Shown: piece by piece, positions 36,488 through 48,103 of the stretch | Position numbering within the stretch: position 1 is the stretch's first letter | Layout: each line of letters begins with the position of its first letter | Assembly: GCA_021838715.1 (NCBI GenBank) | Contig: JAKCCX010000004.1 | Location: 1 to 64,000, forward strand | Reading direction: 5' to 3' | DNA length: 64,000 nucleotides | Origin: Pseudomonadota bacterium | Lineage (GTDB): Bacteria; Pseudomonadota; Gammaproteobacteria; Burkholderiales; Burkholderiaceae_F | Position numbers and translations under genes: made by a program | Notes under the pieces: model-generated | Seen by the model: the letters and a program-made list of their open reading frames with translations, nothing else | What the model was told of the DNA's origin: nothing | The model's database searches: none

Positions 36488-37381
36488 TCAGTGCGCCGGC
36501 TTGGCATGGGCGGCGCCGGAATCCTTCATGTAGCGGAAGAACTCGGACGACGGATCGACGACCAGCATGTCGGAGCGGTTGCGGAAGCTTTGACGGTATG
36601 CGTCGAGGCTACGATAGAAATCGAAGAACTCGGGATCGGCGCTGAACGCCTGGGCGTAGATGGAAGACGCCTTTTCGTCGCCTTCGCCCTTGACGCGCTG
36701 GGCTTCGCGATAGGCGTCGGCAAGGAGCACCACGCGCTGGCGATCCGCATCCGCCTTGATCCGCTCGGCCTCGGCGGCGCCGATCGCGCGCTGCTCGTTG
36801 GCGACGCGCTTGCGCTCGGCGATCATCCGGGGATAGATCGATTCGGTCATGATCTCGGGCACGAAATCGACGTGCCGCAGCCGGACGTCGACGATCTTCA
36901 CGCCGAGGTCGCTCACGCGGCGCTCGACCGCCGAGCGGATCTCGTCCATCGCGGCGGCCCGGTCGCGGGAGACGATCTCCTGCACCGTGCGCTTGTTCAC
37001 CGCCTGGTTGAGCGCATCGCGCACCAGCATCGAAATCCGGTCCTCGGCGGCCCGCTCGCTACCCTGGAAACTGATCCAGTATTCGCGCGGGCTGGTGATC
37101 CGCCACTTGACGAAGAAATCGACCAGCAGGTTCTTTTTCTCCGAGGTCTGGACCCGGTCGGGCGCGAATTCATCGATGGTCAGGATGCGCCGGTCGACGA
37201 AGGCGACGTTCTCGAGCGGCGCCGGCATCTTGAAGTGCAGGCCCGGCTGTTCGATCACACGGGCGACCTGGCCGAGATTGAAGACGATCGCGGCCTGACG
37301 CTGGTCCACGATGAACATCGACATCCGCGCCAGCGCGGCGACGACGATCAAGGCAAGAACGGCGATGACGGGACGATTCAT
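36488..37381 (-). CDS. hflC: FtsH modulator HflC
   Basis: This 297-residue SPFH/prohibitin-domain protein pairs with HflK to form a membrane cage around the FtsH protease. A single N-terminal membrane segment spans about 5-22. The VDQRQAAIVFNLGQV and LVDFFVKWRITSPREYWISF blocks and a long charged helix (MIAERKRVANEQRAIGAAEAERIKADADRQ, split here by kind) are typical. It follows hflK by 20 nt. The C-terminus is normal. Confidence 0.94.
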   Translation of the reverse strand: MNRPVIAVLALIVVAALARMSMFIVDQRQAAIVFNLGQVARVIEQPGLHFKMPAPLENVAFVDRRILTIDEFAPDRVQTSEKKNLLVDFFVKWRITSPREYWISFQGSERAAEDRISMLVRDALNQAVNKRTVQEIVSRDRAAAMDEIRSAVERRVSDLGVKIVDVRLRHVDFVPEIMTESIYPRMIAERKRVANEQRAIGAAEAERIKADADRQRVVLLADAYREAQRVKGEGDEKASSIYAQAFSADPEFFDFYRSLDAYRQSFRNRSDMLVVDPSSEFFRYMKDSGAAHAKPAH

Positions 37382-37401
37382 GGCACGTGCGCGCGATGGA
37401 T

Positions 37402-38721
37402 TCAGCGCGACTCCCGATTGCGCGAATCGGTGTCGTCGCTACGGCTGTTGGATTGCGGCTGACCGGCCGCGGCGCCGCCGTCGCCCCCCTGGGTGTCGCC
37501 TGCGGCGGCGGTCCCCGACGGCGCGGACGGCTCTTCCCCGGACGACTGCCGCAGCAGGCGGTCGAGCGGCAGATACAGCAGCGGTGCGCTGTTGCGGGTG
37601 TCGATCAGCACCTTGCTCGTATTGGCGAAGATGTCCCGCATGGCATCGATGTACATCCGCTCCCGCGTCACGCGCGGCGCCTTGACGTACGCGGCCAGGA
37701 TCTGCCGGAACCGGGCGGCGTCGCCTTCCGCGGTGTCGACCACCCGGACTTCATAGCCTTCGGCCTCCTGCACCAGGCGGGCAGCATCGCCGCGGGCACG
37801 CGGCACCACGCTGTTGGCATAGGCCTCACCCTCATTGATCTGGCGATCCTTGTCCTGCACCGCCTTGGACGCATCGTCGAACGCCGACTGCACCGGATCG
37901 GGCGGCTGCGCGTTCTGGATCGCGACGGCGGTCACCAGCAGCCCCGTCTGGTAGCGATCGAGCATGTCCTGCAGTTCCTTGCGCGCCTCGGCGGCAATTT
38001 CCTCGCGGGAACCGAACAGCACCGCATCCATCGTCCGGCGGCCGACGACTTCGCGCATCGCCGACTCCGCGGCCTGTTTCACCACCGCACTCGGATCGCC
38101 GTCGCGCGCATTCGGGGTGAAACGGCTGCCATAGACGTAATCGCGCGCGCCATCCGGCCCGCTCTTGACCCGGTACTGCACCTCGAACTGGAGATCGACG
38201 ATGTTCTCGTCGTCGGTGAGCATGAGCGCTTCCTTGAGGCGATCCTCGTCGCCATGCATGCCAATGTCGACCTTGCGCTGGGCATAGACGTCGACCGTGT
38301 CGTTGGCCTGGATCGGCCAGGGCATGCGCCAGTGCAATCCCGGACCGACGGTCCCGACGAAGCGCCCGAAGGTGGAGACCACCGCCACCTGTCCGGCCTG
38401 GACCGTATAGATGCCCGTTCCCATCCAGATCAGGAACAGCGCCGCCGCGACGGCGCCGATGCCGAGCCACGCCTGACGCGGACTCGGGCCCTCTCCGCCG
38501 CCGGTGCCGGTGCCGCCGCCATTGCGATTCGCCCCCCCCGGGTTCCCGCTGAACAAGCCGGAAAGGCGGCGATTGAAGTCGCGCCACAGCTCGTCGAGAT
38601 CGGGAGGGCCGTCGGGATTCTTGCCGGGATCGTTCCAGGACAGGAAGCGCCCCCGCTCCGCCGGACTCCGTGCACCGCACACGACGGACCACCCCCGATC
38701 CGGCAACGGACTAGGCGGCAT
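37402..38721 (-). CDS. hflK: FtsH modulator HflK
   Basis: This is the HflK partner of HflC, with a Gly-rich N-terminal tail, a membrane helix (AVAAALFLIWMGTGIYTV), the SPFH domain (STFGRFVGTVGPGLHW) and a Gln/Gly-rich C-terminus. The start is uncertain. The family normally begins MSWNDP or similar, but here the homologous point reads FLSWNDPG with CTG in place of ATG. Possible starts are that CTG (behind GGGGG), a nearby GTG, or the ATG at 38721 given here, which overlaps the end of hflX by 11 nt. Confidence 0.9.
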   Translation of the reverse strand: MPPSPLPDRGWSVVCGARSPAERGRFLSWNDPGKNPDGPPDLDELWRDFNRRLSGLFSGNPGGANRNGGGTGTGGGEGPSPRQAWLGIGAVAAALFLIWMGTGIYTVQAGQVAVVSTFGRFVGTVGPGLHWRMPWPIQANDTVDVYAQRKVDIGMHGDEDRLKEALMLTDDENIVDLQFEVQYRVKSGPDGARDYVYGSRFTPNARDGDPSAVVKQAAESAMREVVGRRTMDAVLFGSREEIAAEARKELQDMLDRYQTGLLVTAVAIQNAQPPDPVQSAFDDASKAVQDKDRQINEGEAYANSVVPRARGDAARLVQEAEGYEVRVVDTAEGDAARFRQILAAYVKAPRVTRERMYIDAMRDIFANTSKVLIDTRNSAPLLYLPLDRLLRQSSGEEPSAPSGTAAAGDTQGGDGGAAAGQPQSNSRSDDTDSRNRESR

Positions 38722-39877
38722 CGGGGAATGCGTCGGGTGCGTCATGAAAGGAATATGGGGTCGTCTCGGCTGGATCGGAAATGCGAGCGGTCCGGACGGC
38801 TTCCTCCTCCATCCGCTCCGCGATCGCCTCGCGCAGAAGACCGAGGCCATCGCCGGTCCGCGCGCTCAGCCAAACCGCGCCGATCCTACCACAGGCATCG
38901 CGATCCACCCCGGCTGCGCGGTCGACGCGATCGATCTTGTTGTGCACGATCAGCCGCGGCACCGCGTCCGCGCCGATCTCCGCCAGCACCTCGTCGACGT
39001 TGCGCATCTGGTCGGCCCGCGCCGGGCCGGCCGCATCGACGACGTGGAGCAGCAGGTCGGCATGCACCGCCTCATCGAGCGTGGCGCGGAACGCGGCGAC
39101 CAGGGTGTGCGGCAGTGCGCGCACGAAGCCCACCGTGTCCGAGAGCACGATCGATTTCCCCTCGGCGATATGGCAGCGGCGCGACGTGGTGTCGAGGGTT
39201 GCGAACAGCTGGTCGGCACAATAGGCGCGCGCCTGCGTGAGGGCGTTGAAAAGCGTCGACTTGCCGGCGTTGGTGTAGCCGACCAGCGACACGCGGAACA
39301 CGCCGCCGCGTTCGCGCGCACGGCGCTGGGTGCCGCGCTGGCGCTCGAGCGTGCGCAGCTTGTCGCGCAACTGCTTCACACGCACGCCGATCATGCGGCG
39401 ATCGAGTTCGATCTGCTTCTCGCCGGGCCCGCCGCGCAGGCCGATCCCGCCGCGTTGCCGCTCGAGGTGGGTCCAGCCGCGCACGAGGCGCGTCGACAGG
39501 TATTCGAGCTGCGCCAGTTCGACCTGCAGCTTCCCTTCGCGGCTTTGCGCACGCCGCGCGAAGATGTCGAGAATGAGGCCGGTACGATCGAGCACGGCGA
39601 CGCCGAGTTCGCGTTCGAGGTTGCGCTGCTGCACCGGCGAGAGTTGCGCATCGATCAGCACCGCGTCGACCGGCCCGACCGCGGCGATTTCGTCGCGCAG
39701 GGCGTCGACCTTGCCCGAACCGAGGTAATACGCGGGATCCGGACGGTCGCGGCGCGCCCGCATGGTTCCCGCCACGGTCATGCCGCTGCTTTCGGTCAAC
39801 AGGCCAAACTCTTCGAGCGCATCGTCATCGCACGCTGCGCCCTGCAAGGCCACCTGCACGAGAAACGCCCGGGGCAT
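38711..39877 (-). CDS. hflX: Ribosome-associated GTPase HflX
   Basis: This 388-residue GTPase splits stalled ribosomes under stress. It has the N-terminal HflX domain (DPAYYLGSGKVDAL, ERELGVAVLDRTGLILDIFA), the linker RLVRGWTHLERQRGGIGLRGG, and a G domain with SLVGYTNAGKST, DTVGFV and HNKIDRVD. The C-terminal extension is short. It lies between hfq and hflK, the conserved proteobacterial arrangement, 32 nt after hfq. Confidence 0.95.
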   Translation of the reverse strand: MPRAFLVQVALQGAACDDDALEEFGLLTESSGMTVAGTMRARRDRPDPAYYLGSGKVDALRDEIAAVGPVDAVLIDAQLSPVQQRNLERELGVAVLDRTGLILDIFARRAQSREGKLQVELAQLEYLSTRLVRGWTHLERQRGGIGLRGGPGEKQIELDRRMIGVRVKQLRDKLRTLERQRGTQRRARERGGVFRVSLVGYTNAGKSTLFNALTQARAYCADQLFATLDTTSRRCHIAEGKSIVLSDTVGFVRALPHTLVAAFRATLDEAVHADLLLHVVDAAGPARADQMRNVDEVLAEIGADAVPRLIVHNKIDRVDRAAGVDRDACGRIGAVWLSARTGDGLGLLREAIAERMEEEAVRTARISDPAETTPYSFHDAPDAFPDAA

Positions 39878-39909
39878 GGCCGGCCCCGCGCCGGAAGAGG
39901 AACCGGTAC

Positions 39910-40143
39910 TCAGGCGTCGGACTCCGTATTGAGATTCACCGGGCGCGCCGGGACCACGGTGGACACCGCATGCTTGTAGACCATCTGCGTGACGGTATTG
40001 CGCAGCAGAACCACGTATTGATCGAAGGATTCGATCTGCCCCTGCAACTTGATTCCGTTGACGAGGTAAATCGACACCGGCACGTGTTCCTTGCGCAGCG
40101 CGTTCAGGAACGGGTCTTGTAGTAGTTGCCCTTTACTGCTCAT
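39910..40143 (-). CDS. hfq: RNA chaperone Hfq
   Basis: This 77-residue Sm-like protein forms the hexameric ring that helps small RNAs pair with mRNAs. Sm1 ([27 protein letters not shown]) and Sm2 ([10 protein letters not shown]) motifs are complete. The proximal-face residues in [12 protein letters not shown] are present and the C-terminal tail is short. The ATG at 40143 is the usual MSSKGQ start; an in-frame extension to 40191 is not conserved. The 191-nt gap after der implies its own promoter. Confidence 0.97.
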   Translation of the reverse strand: MSSKGQLLQDPFLNALRKEHVPVSIYLVNGIKLQGQIESFDQYVVLLRNTVTQMVYKHAVSTVVPARPVNLNTESDA

Positions 40144-40186
40144 GTTGACTCCCGTCGGGTGGAGATCTTCGATGACGGAGTGTACT

Positions 40187-40200
40187 CGCACCGAGGTGCG
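40187..40200. promoter_or_regulatory. Small hairpin in hfq upstream region
   Basis: CGCACC-GA-GGTGCG is a perfect inverted repeat 44 nt before the hfq ATG. It could be a leader hairpin or a regulator site. The rest of the 40144-40334 interval shows no stronger structure. Hfq is autoregulated in some bacteria, but no specific site is recognised here. Confidence 0.35.
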
Positions 40201-40334
40201 GACACTTGCAGCACCTTAAGGAATGTACTGGAAAACCGCATGTGGTGCCAGGATAGGCCGGCCGGCGGACCGATCGCTCGGCATGTTCCGCCGCACCGAC
40301 ATTGCTCCGATTGCACGCAGTGAGGTCCGCCGCC

Positions 40335-41753
40335 CTACTCGCTCCGTACATACGGGTTGCGATTCGAGCGGAACTCGATCCGCAACGGCGTGCCCTGCAG
40401 ATCGAATTCCTTGCGAAACCAGCCCTCGAGGTAACGCCGGTAGCTTTCCTGCACCCGGGACAAGGCATTGCCGTGAATCAGGATCAACGGGGGATTGGTC
40501 CCCCCCTGATGCGCGTAGCGCATCTTCGGTCGCGAGTAGCCCGAACGAGCGGGCTCCTGCCGGGTCACGGCCGCCTGCAGCGCCCGCGTCAGCTTCGGCG
40601 TCGACAACTTGGCGAACGCGGCACGCTGGGCGCGGACCACCGATTTCATCAGCGCCCCCAGGCCCCGGCCCCGCAATGCCGAGATCTCATGCACCGACGC
40701 CCAATCGAGAAAATGGAGCTTGCGCGTCATTTCGCGATGGATGCGCTCCCGCTGATAGGCATCGAGATCGTCCCACTTGTTGATCGCGATCACCAGGGCG
40801 CGCCCGCGATCGAGGATGTACCCCGCGATATGCGCGTCCTGCTCGGCGATCTCGGACGCGGCATCGAGCACCAGCACCGCGACGTTGGCCTGGTCGATGG
40901 CCTGCAGGGTCTTCACGACCGAGAATTTCTCGATCGACTCGAAGACCTTGCCCTTGCGGCGCAGGCCCGCCGTGTCGATGAGCACGAACGGCTCACCGCC
41001 GTATTCGAATTCGACCTCGATCGCGTCGCGCGTCGTCCCCGGGGCATCGAACGCGATCATCCGCTGTTCGCCCAGAAGCGCGTTGATCAGCGTCGACTTG
41101 CCGACGTTGGGGCGGCCCACCACGGCGACGCGGGTGCGTCCGCCGGGGCCGTGCGATGCACCCGCTTCCGCCGCAGATGCAGTCGCATCGGGCTCGGCGC
41201 CTTCCTCCGCCTCGCCCGGACGGACAGCATCGCCCTCCCCGGCTTCGGGTTCGGCGGCGGCGCGCACATAGGGACCCAGCGCATCGTCGAGCAAGGCGGC
41301 GATGCCGTCGCCGTGCGCGGCCGAGATCCGGTACGGGTCGCCCAGCCCCAGTTCGAAGAATTCGGCAACCGCGGTTTCCGGCAACCCCTCCGCCTTGTTG
41401 ACCGCAAGCAGGATGCGCCGCCCGCTCGTACGCAGGCGATCGGCGATGCGCCGGTCATGGGGGGTCAGGCCGCTGCGCGCATCGAGCACGAAGAGCAGGA
41501 CGTCGCTTTCCGCGATCGCCTGCTCGGCCTGGCGGTTGACGGCGTCCTGGATGCCGCCCCGGTCCGAGGGATCGAACCCGCCGGTATCGATGACGATGCT
41601 CGGCACCGGTCCCACACGGCCCTCGCCGTACTGGCGGTCGCGCGTAAGCCCCGGCATGTCGGCGACCAGCGCCGCCCGCGAGCGGGTGAGGCGGTTGAAG
41701 AGGGTCGATTTGCCGACGTTGGGGCGGCCGACCAGGGTAACCACAGGTTTCAT
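40335..41753 (-). CDS. der: GTPase Der (EngA)
   Basis: This 472-residue protein has two tandem G domains and a C-terminal KH-like domain and is needed for 50S ribosome assembly. G1 motifs are [11 protein letters not shown] near residue 8 and again in [11 protein letters not shown] near 215; [14 protein letters not shown] and NKAEG occur in the first and [17 protein letters not shown] and NKWDDLD in the second. A 45-residue acidic linker between domains ([18 protein letters not shown] region) is longer than average. Confidence 0.96.
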   Translation of the reverse strand: MKPVVTLVGRPNVGKSTLFNRLTRSRAALVADMPGLTRDRQYGEGRVGPVPSIVIDTGGFDPSDRGGIQDAVNRQAEQAIAESDVLLFVLDARSGLTPHDRRIADRLRTSGRRILLAVNKAEGLPETAVAEFFELGLGDPYRISAAHGDGIAALLDDALGPYVRAAAEPEAGEGDAVRPGEAEEGAEPDATASAAEAGASHGPGGRTRVAVVGRPNVGKSTLINALLGEQRMIAFDAPGTTRDAIEVEFEYGGEPFVLIDTAGLRRKGKVFESIEKFSVVKTLQAIDQANVAVLVLDAASEIAEQDAHIAGYILDRGRALVIAINKWDDLDAYQRERIHREMTRKLHFLDWASVHEISALRGRGLGALMKSVVRAQRAAFAKLSTPKLTRALQAAVTRQEPARSGYSRPKMRYAHQGGTNPPLILIHGNALSRVQESYRRYLEGWFRKEFDLQGTPLRIEFRSNRNPYVRSE

Positions 41754-41810
41754 ATCGTCGCGCCTCTCCCCCGCACCCCGCCCCCTCTCGTGCCGGGATC
41801 GGGAAGAAAC

Positions 41811-42965
41811 TCAGCGAGGGTTCAAAAGGGAAAGTTTTCCGGCCACCGTCTGGATGATGATGCCGTCGTTCCAGATCTGCGGGGTGCTGGCGAGCGGCGA
41901 ACCGGCATCGAAGCGCCCGACGATCCGGCCGTCATCGAGACGCAGGAAATGCACCTCGCCGGCAAAATCGCCGACCGCCGCCCAGTGCCCGACGATCGCC
42001 GGCGTCGTGAGTCCGCGATACGACAGCGTACCGTTATGCCAGATTCCTGCGCCGGCATCCCGGGAAAATGCGTCGACGTCGCCGTTCTCCCGCACGCCGA
42101 TCACCATGTCCGCATCCATCGCGACCCCGGCGCCGGCATCGTAATTCCGCGCCCAGCGCAACTCGCCGGTATAGGTGTCGAAACAGCTGATCCGGCCCTG
42201 ATACGACTCGGCGCAGGCATCGGCGCCGTCGACCCCCGGCATGCCCAATACGTCGTTCAGGCGCTCGACCTCCGTCACCCCTTTGGGCTCGGACACCGCG
42301 GCCTCCCAGCGCGGCGCGCCGTTGGCGAGCGCGACCGCGACCAGTTGCCCGCGCGGAAAACCGATGACCGCGAGGTCTCCCGACAACGCGATCTCCGATT
42401 CCCCCCGCAGCGACAGCGGCGGCGGCGTCTTGCGGAACGACCAGAGCCGGTTGCCGCTGTCCTCGTCATAGGCCGAGACGCGCTGATCGATGGTGCGAAC
42501 GACGACCATCGAGTGCGCGACCAGGGGCGGTGTCACCGCGACGCTGGTCGCGTCGTCCGACTTCCACCGGAACTTCCCGGCCGCGTCGTAGAGGCGCAAG
42601 CCGCCGCGTTGCACGACCACCGCTTCGCTGATGCCGTCGCAGCCGACCCCGGCCGCGATGCCGCCCGGAACCCGCACGCGCCAGACCGTCTTGCCGGTCG
42701 TAGGGTCGACGCGCACCAGATCCCCGTCCGCCGAGGCGGCATAGACCGACTGCGCCAACACGCACGGACGTAGATAGGCGGCGCCGGCACTGCCGACGTC
42801 GACCGTCCAGGTCTGGTGAATCGCGATCGGATGGGCAATCGCGATGAGCTTCGCCGGCTTCGGGCCTTTGTCCGAGGAGCAGGCCGCCAGCGCCAGCGCG
42901 CCGAGCAGAAGACCGGCGAGGCGCGCCCCCCGCGCCACCGCGTCAACCGGCCGCCGGGATCGCAT
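41811..42965 (-). CDS. bamB: Outer membrane protein assembly factor BamB
   Basis: This 384-residue lipoprotein (lipobox LAACSS) is an eight-bladed beta-propeller of the BAM complex that inserts outer-membrane beta-barrel proteins. PQQ-like blade repeats are visible (VRVDPTTGKTVWRVRV, LRLYDAAGKFRWKSD, VSAYDEDSGNRLWSF, ISCFDTYTGELRWARN). It overlaps the preceding yfgM-like gene by 23 nt, as is common in this cluster. The 57 nt before der contains a C-rich tract but no clear terminator. Confidence 0.94.
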   Translation of the reverse strand: MRSRRPVDAVARGARLAGLLLGALALAACSSDKGPKPAKLIAIAHPIAIHQTWTVDVGSAGAAYLRPCVLAQSVYAASADGDLVRVDPTTGKTVWRVRVPGGIAAGVGCDGISEAVVVQRGGLRLYDAAGKFRWKSDDATSVAVTPPLVAHSMVVVRTIDQRVSAYDEDSGNRLWSFRKTPPPLSLRGESEIALSGDLAVIGFPRGQLVAVALANGAPRWEAAVSEPKGVTEVERLNDVLGMPGVDGADACAESYQGRISCFDTYTGELRWARNYDAGAGVAMDADMVIGVRENGDVDAFSRDAGAGIWHNGTLSYRGLTTPAIVGHWAAVGDFAGEVHFLRLDDGRIVGRFDAGSPLASTPQIWNDGIIIQTVAGKLSLLNPR

Positions 42966-43580
42966 CGAGCTTCGCCTGAATCAGCGACCGCAACGGATTC
43001 TGCGACCCCGCTGCGAGCAGGGCCTCCTGATACGCGGTGCGCGCCGCCGTCGGCTTCCCTTGTGCAAACAGGATGTCGCCGCGACGGTCGGCATAGTCCG
43101 CCTCGAATCCCGGAGGCGGCGACTGCAGCAGCGCCAAGGCGGCATCGTAGGACTTCTGGTCGAGCAGTACGCCGGCCAGCCGCACGCGGGCCACCGCCGC
43201 CAGTTCCGGGAACTGCGATTTGCCCGCGACCCATTGCAGCTGCGCCTTGGCAGAGGTGAAGTCGCCGACGGTCAGATTGGCCTTCGCCTGCTGCAGCGCG
43301 GCCAGCGCCGCATAGATGCTGCCGCCCTGGCGCTGCACCAGCGACCCGGCGATGTCGCGGGCGCGGGTGGCGTCATCGCGCGCAACCGCCGCCTCGTACT
43401 GGTCGTAGAGCGCGCTGGCCGCCTCGGCACCATGCTGCGTGTACCAGCGCCAGCCCCAGTTGCCGGCGGCGATCAGCGCCGCCGCCAGCAGCACGCCAAC
43501 CAGCCAGTTGCCGTACTTATCGAACCAGTCCTTGATCTCGTTGATGTTCTCGGTTTCTTCCAGCGTCAGCGCCATATCCG

Positions 43581-43584
<4 letters not shown>
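42943..43584 (-). CDS. YfgM-type tetratricopeptide membrane protein
   Basis: This 213-residue protein has an N-terminal cytoplasmic stretch ([24 protein letters not shown]), one transmembrane helix, and a periplasmic TPR-like region. It matches the YfgM family encoded between hisS and bamB, which associates with the SecYEG translocon and periplasmic chaperones in E. coli. A GGGAAGGG ribosome-binding site precedes the ATG at 43584, which overlaps the hisS TGA in an ATGA. Confidence 0.9.
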
Positions 43585-44897
<1,313 letters not shown>

Positions 44898-44906
44898 GGA
44901 CAAGTG

Positions 44907-46178
44907 TTATGCGTAGTGCGTACGGATGTATTCGTCGACCAATGCGTGGAACTGCTCCGCAATGTCGTCGCCCTTGAGCGTCATGGCGTGCTTGCCGTCG
45001 ATATACACCGGCGCGACCGGCGACTCGCCGGTGCCGGGCAGGCTGATGCCGATGTCGGCGTGCCGGCTTTCCCCCGGACCGTTGACCACGCAGCCCATCA
45101 CCGCGACGTTCATCCGCTCGACCCCCGGATATTGCGCACGCCACACCGGCATCTGTGCGCGCAGGTAATCCTGGATCTTCTCCGCCAGTTCCTGGAACAC
45201 CGTGCTCGTCGTGCGGCCGCAGCCCGGACAGGCCGTGACCATCGGGGCGAAGGCGCGCAGGCCCAACGACTGCAGGATCTCCTGGGCGACGATCACTTCG
45301 CGCGTGCGCGATTCCCCGGGCTGCGGCGTGAGCGACACCCGGATGGTGTCGCCGATCCCCTCCAGCAGCAGCGGCGCCAGGGCTGCGGTCGATGCCACGA
45401 TGCCCTTGCTGCCCAGCCCCGCCTCGGTCAGCCCGAGGTGCAGCGGATGATCGCAGCGGGACGCGAGCTCGCGATAGACCGCGATCAACTCCTGGACCAC
45501 GCTCACCTTCGCCGAAAGGCAGATGCGATCCGGAGACAATCCCAGCGCCACCGCACGCTGCGCGCTCTCGACCGCCGAGCGCACCAGCGCCTCGCGCACG
45601 ATGGTCCCGGTGTCGCGCGGCTGCTCCGCCGCCGCGTTCTCGTCCATCAGCCGGGCGAGCAGATCCTGGTCGAGGCTGCCCCAATTGACGCCGATCCGCA
45701 CCGGCTTGTCATGGCGGCACGCCATTTCGATCAGGCTGGCGAAGTTGTCTTCGCGGCGGGCACCGGTGCCGACGTTACCGGGATTGATCCGGTACTTGGA
45801 CAGCGCCTGGCCGCATTCCGGCACCTGCGCGAGCAGGCGATGGCCGTTGAAATGGAAATCGCCGATGAGCGGCACGGCGCAGCCTGCCGCATCGAGCCGC
45901 TCGCGGATCGCCGGCACCGCCCGCGCCGCCTCGACGGTATTGACGGTCACGCGCACCAGTTCGGACCCGGCATCGGCCAACTCGCGCACCTGGGCCACGG
46001 TCCCGGCGACGTCGGCGGTATCGGTATTGGTCATCGACTGCACGACGACCGGGGCAGCGCCGCCCACGACCACCCGGTGCGCACCCCAGCGCACCTCGAC
46101 GGCACGCGTCGGACGGCGCGATGCCGGAACCTCGGGCGCAGGCGGGTTCTGTTCGGGAAGAATGGGAATCACGGACAC
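44907..46178 (-). CDS. ispG: HMB-PP synthase IspG (GcpE)
   Basis: This 423-residue iron-sulfur enzyme makes HMB-PP, the penultimate step of the MEP isoprenoid pathway. The [4Fe-4S] Cys residues are in CPGCGRTTS and [10 protein letters not shown]. The [11 protein letters not shown] and [10 protein letters not shown] blocks mark the TIM-barrel. The length is that of the bacterial type with a short insert. The start is a GTG at 46178, 4 nt after rodZ. Confidence 0.95.
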   Translation of the reverse strand: MSVIPILPEQNPPAPEVPASRRPTRAVEVRWGAHRVVVGGAAPVVVQSMTNTDTADVAGTVAQVRELADAGSELVRVTVNTVEAARAVPAIRERLDAAGCAVPLIGDFHFNGHRLLAQVPECGQALSKYRINPGNVGTGARREDNFASLIEMACRHDKPVRIGVNWGSLDQDLLARLMDENAAAEQPRDTGTIVREALVRSAVESAQRAVALGLSPDRICLSAKVSVVQELIAVYRELASRCDHPLHLGLTEAGLGSKGIVASTAALAPLLLEGIGDTIRVSLTPQPGESRTREVIVAQEILQSLGLRAFAPMVTACPGCGRTTSTVFQELAEKIQDYLRAQMPVWRAQYPGVERMNVAVMGCVVNGPGESRHADIGISLPGTGESPVAPVYIDGKHAMTLKGDDIAEQFHALVDEYIRTHYA

Positions 46179-46182
46179 GAGT

Positions 46183-47274
46183 TCACTCCAAAGTCAGACG
46201 GGCCACGTCGGTCTCACCGGCATGGGCCCGCAGATCCACCGCATGACCGCGGAATTCCGCCACCACCGCCGACGCCTTGCCGACGATGAGATGCAGCGGC
46301 GCGGTGCCGCTGACGGTCTGTACGCTGCCGCCGGGAACGATCTGCGACAACAAGGTCCGGCCGCTCGAATCGCTCACGTCGATCCACACGTTGGCCGTCG
46401 TCCGCAGGGTCAGCACGCCGGAATCCTGCCTCGCGGCCGCGGCGGCCGATGCCATCGCCGCGCCCGCCGCGCCGGCTGCCGCCGCGTTCGCGGAGGACGG
46501 CACGGCTGCGGGTGCCGATGCCGGGACCGGAGAAGCAAGCGGGGCCGCCGGGCGATCGACCCGCGCCGGCATCGGTTCGGCCGCAACCGGCGCGGCAGCG
46601 GTCGGGACGGGAGCCGGCGCCGTAGCCGCGGCCGGTGCGGGCGCTGCCGCGCCGACCGGCGACGGCGGCCGCGATGCCCCACCCGGAGGGTTCGCCCCGG
46701 AACGCGGCGAGACCCCGCCGGAAACCGACGGGGTCCCGGTCGCATGCCGGCCGTGGCCGCGCGGCAGGCGGCTCACGATGAAAACCGCAGCGAGCAGTAC
46801 GACCAAGGCCACGATTGCGACGGCGACGCGCTTCGTCCCGGAGGCGCGTCGTCCCGCCGACGCCACTACGGCCCGCGTCACCCGCACGCGCTCGGGCTGC
46901 GTCGCGGCGGCCTCGGCGGCCGCAGCCGCGGCTGCGGCCTGAACCTTGCGGTCGAAATCGGCCAGCAACGGCGCGACGTCGATCCGCAGTTCCCGTCCGC
47001 AACCCCGCAGGTAGCCGCGGATGTAGATCGGCTCGGGCAGCGCCGCGAAATCTTCGCGCTCCAGGGCATCGAGCTGGCGGGGGTGCAGATGCAGGCGGGC
47101 CGCCAATTCGGTCGCCGCCATGCCCGCCTCATTCCGCGCGCGCCGCAGCGCCGCACCGAAGCCGAGCGGAGCCTCGGCGCCATCGGGCGCAGGCGCCTCC
47201 GCGGGCGCCACGTGCTCGCCCTGCGGCATTGCCGCCGCATCCTGGTCGCGGATTTCCGTGGTTTCGTCAGTCAT
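46183..47274 (-). CDS. rodZ: Cytoskeletal protein RodZ
   Basis: This 363-residue protein tethers MreB to the membrane for rod shape. It has an N-terminal helix-turn-helix ([25 protein letters not shown], then [21 protein letters not shown]), a transmembrane segment at about 165-185, a long Ala/Pro-rich periplasmic linker, and a C-terminal DUF4115 beta domain ([21 protein letters not shown]). The linker makes it slightly longer than average. Its ATG overlaps the pilW stop by 8 nt. Confidence 0.92.
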   Translation of the reverse strand: MTDETTEIRDQDAAAMPQGEHVAPAEAPAPDGAEAPLGFGAALRRARNEAGMAATELAARLHLHPRQLDALEREDFAALPEPIYIRGYLRGCGRELRIDVAPLLADFDRKVQAAAAAAAAEAAATQPERVRVTRAVVASAGRRASGTKRVAVAIVALVVLLAAVFIVSRLPRGHGRHATGTPSVSGGVSPRSGANPPGGASRPPSPVGAAAPAPAAATAPAPVPTAAAPVAAEPMPARVDRPAAPLASPVPASAPAAVPSSANAAAAGAAGAAMASAAAAARQDSGVLTLRTTANVWIDVSDSSGRTLLSQIVPGGSVQTVSGTAPLHLIVGKASAVVAEFRGHAVDLRAHAGETDVARLTLE

Positions 47275-48103
47275 CGAAACGCCCGTGGTGCAGCGCATCC
47301 GCCTGCGGCGAGTTCGGGAATTTGCCCAGCAACTCGTCCTCGTCGTGGTGCTCGGTCGTCGGATCGTGCTGCGCCCGCGCGAGGCGCGCACCCAGCCACA
47401 GCGTCTCGGGATTGGGAGGCACGGACCGGACCAGGAGGTCGTAGTAGAACTGAGCCCGCCCCAACCGTCCTTCCTTCAGATACATCTGCGAAAGCTGGTA
47501 CTTGGCGACCGGGTCGGTCGCGTCATACCGCAACGCGCGCAGAAAATATTGCTCGGCGCGGGCGTTGTCGTGTACCTGCAGCAGGCAGATGCCGGCGTTC
47601 TGCAGCGCGCGCGCCGGCGTCTCATACAAGCGATTCGCGACCGCCTTGTCGAACCAGGCGATCGAGTCCTTGACGCGCCCCGTTCGACACAGGAACCAGC
47701 CGTAGTTGTTCTGGAGATCGGGGCTCTTGGGATCGAGTTCCAACGCGCGCTGGAACTCCTCGTCCGCGGTGTCGATCTGGCCCAGATTCATGAGGATCAG
47801 CCCATAGAGGCCGTGGGCGGCGGCGAGATCGGGGTCGACCGCGATTGCCCGGCGCACGTCGTGAAGAGCAACCGGAATCTGCCCGTCGCGGTAATAGCCG
47901 GTTGCCAGTTGCAGGCGCGCCAGGGCGCGCTGCTTGGCGTCGCCCTCGATCGCGCCGGGGACCGGCGCCTTGCTGATCTGCACACCGTCGGCAGTGGTGG
48001 TCACCGTCTCGCAGCCGCCGAGCGCCAGCGCCGCCGCGAATGCAAGCGCGCCCGCCAGGGCTGCGCGCGTGCGCAGACTTGCCCCGATCGCTCCCATCTT
48101 CAT
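47267..48103 (-). CDS. pilW: Type IV pilus biogenesis lipoprotein PilW/PilF
   Basis: This 278-residue TPR lipoprotein (lipobox LGGC) is the pilotin that places the PilQ secretin in the outer membrane. About six tetratricopeptide repeats follow ([50 protein letters not shown]). No other pilus gene is present in the window, but this gene lives in the rlmN-rodZ cluster in most betaproteobacteria. ATGA overlaps join it to rlmN. Confidence 0.9.
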   Translation of the reverse strand: MKMGAIGASLRTRAALAGALAFAAALALGGCETVTTTADGVQISKAPVPGAIEGDAKQRALARLQLATGYYRDGQIPVALHDVRRAIAVDPDLAAAHGLYGLILMNLGQIDTADEEFQRALELDPKSPDLQNNYGWFLCRTGRVKDSIAWFDKAVANRLYETPARALQNAGICLLQVHDNARAEQYFLRALRYDATDPVAKYQLSQMYLKEGRLGRAQFYYDLLVRSVPPNPETLWLGARLARAQHDPTTEHHDEDELLGKFPNSPQADALHHGRFDD

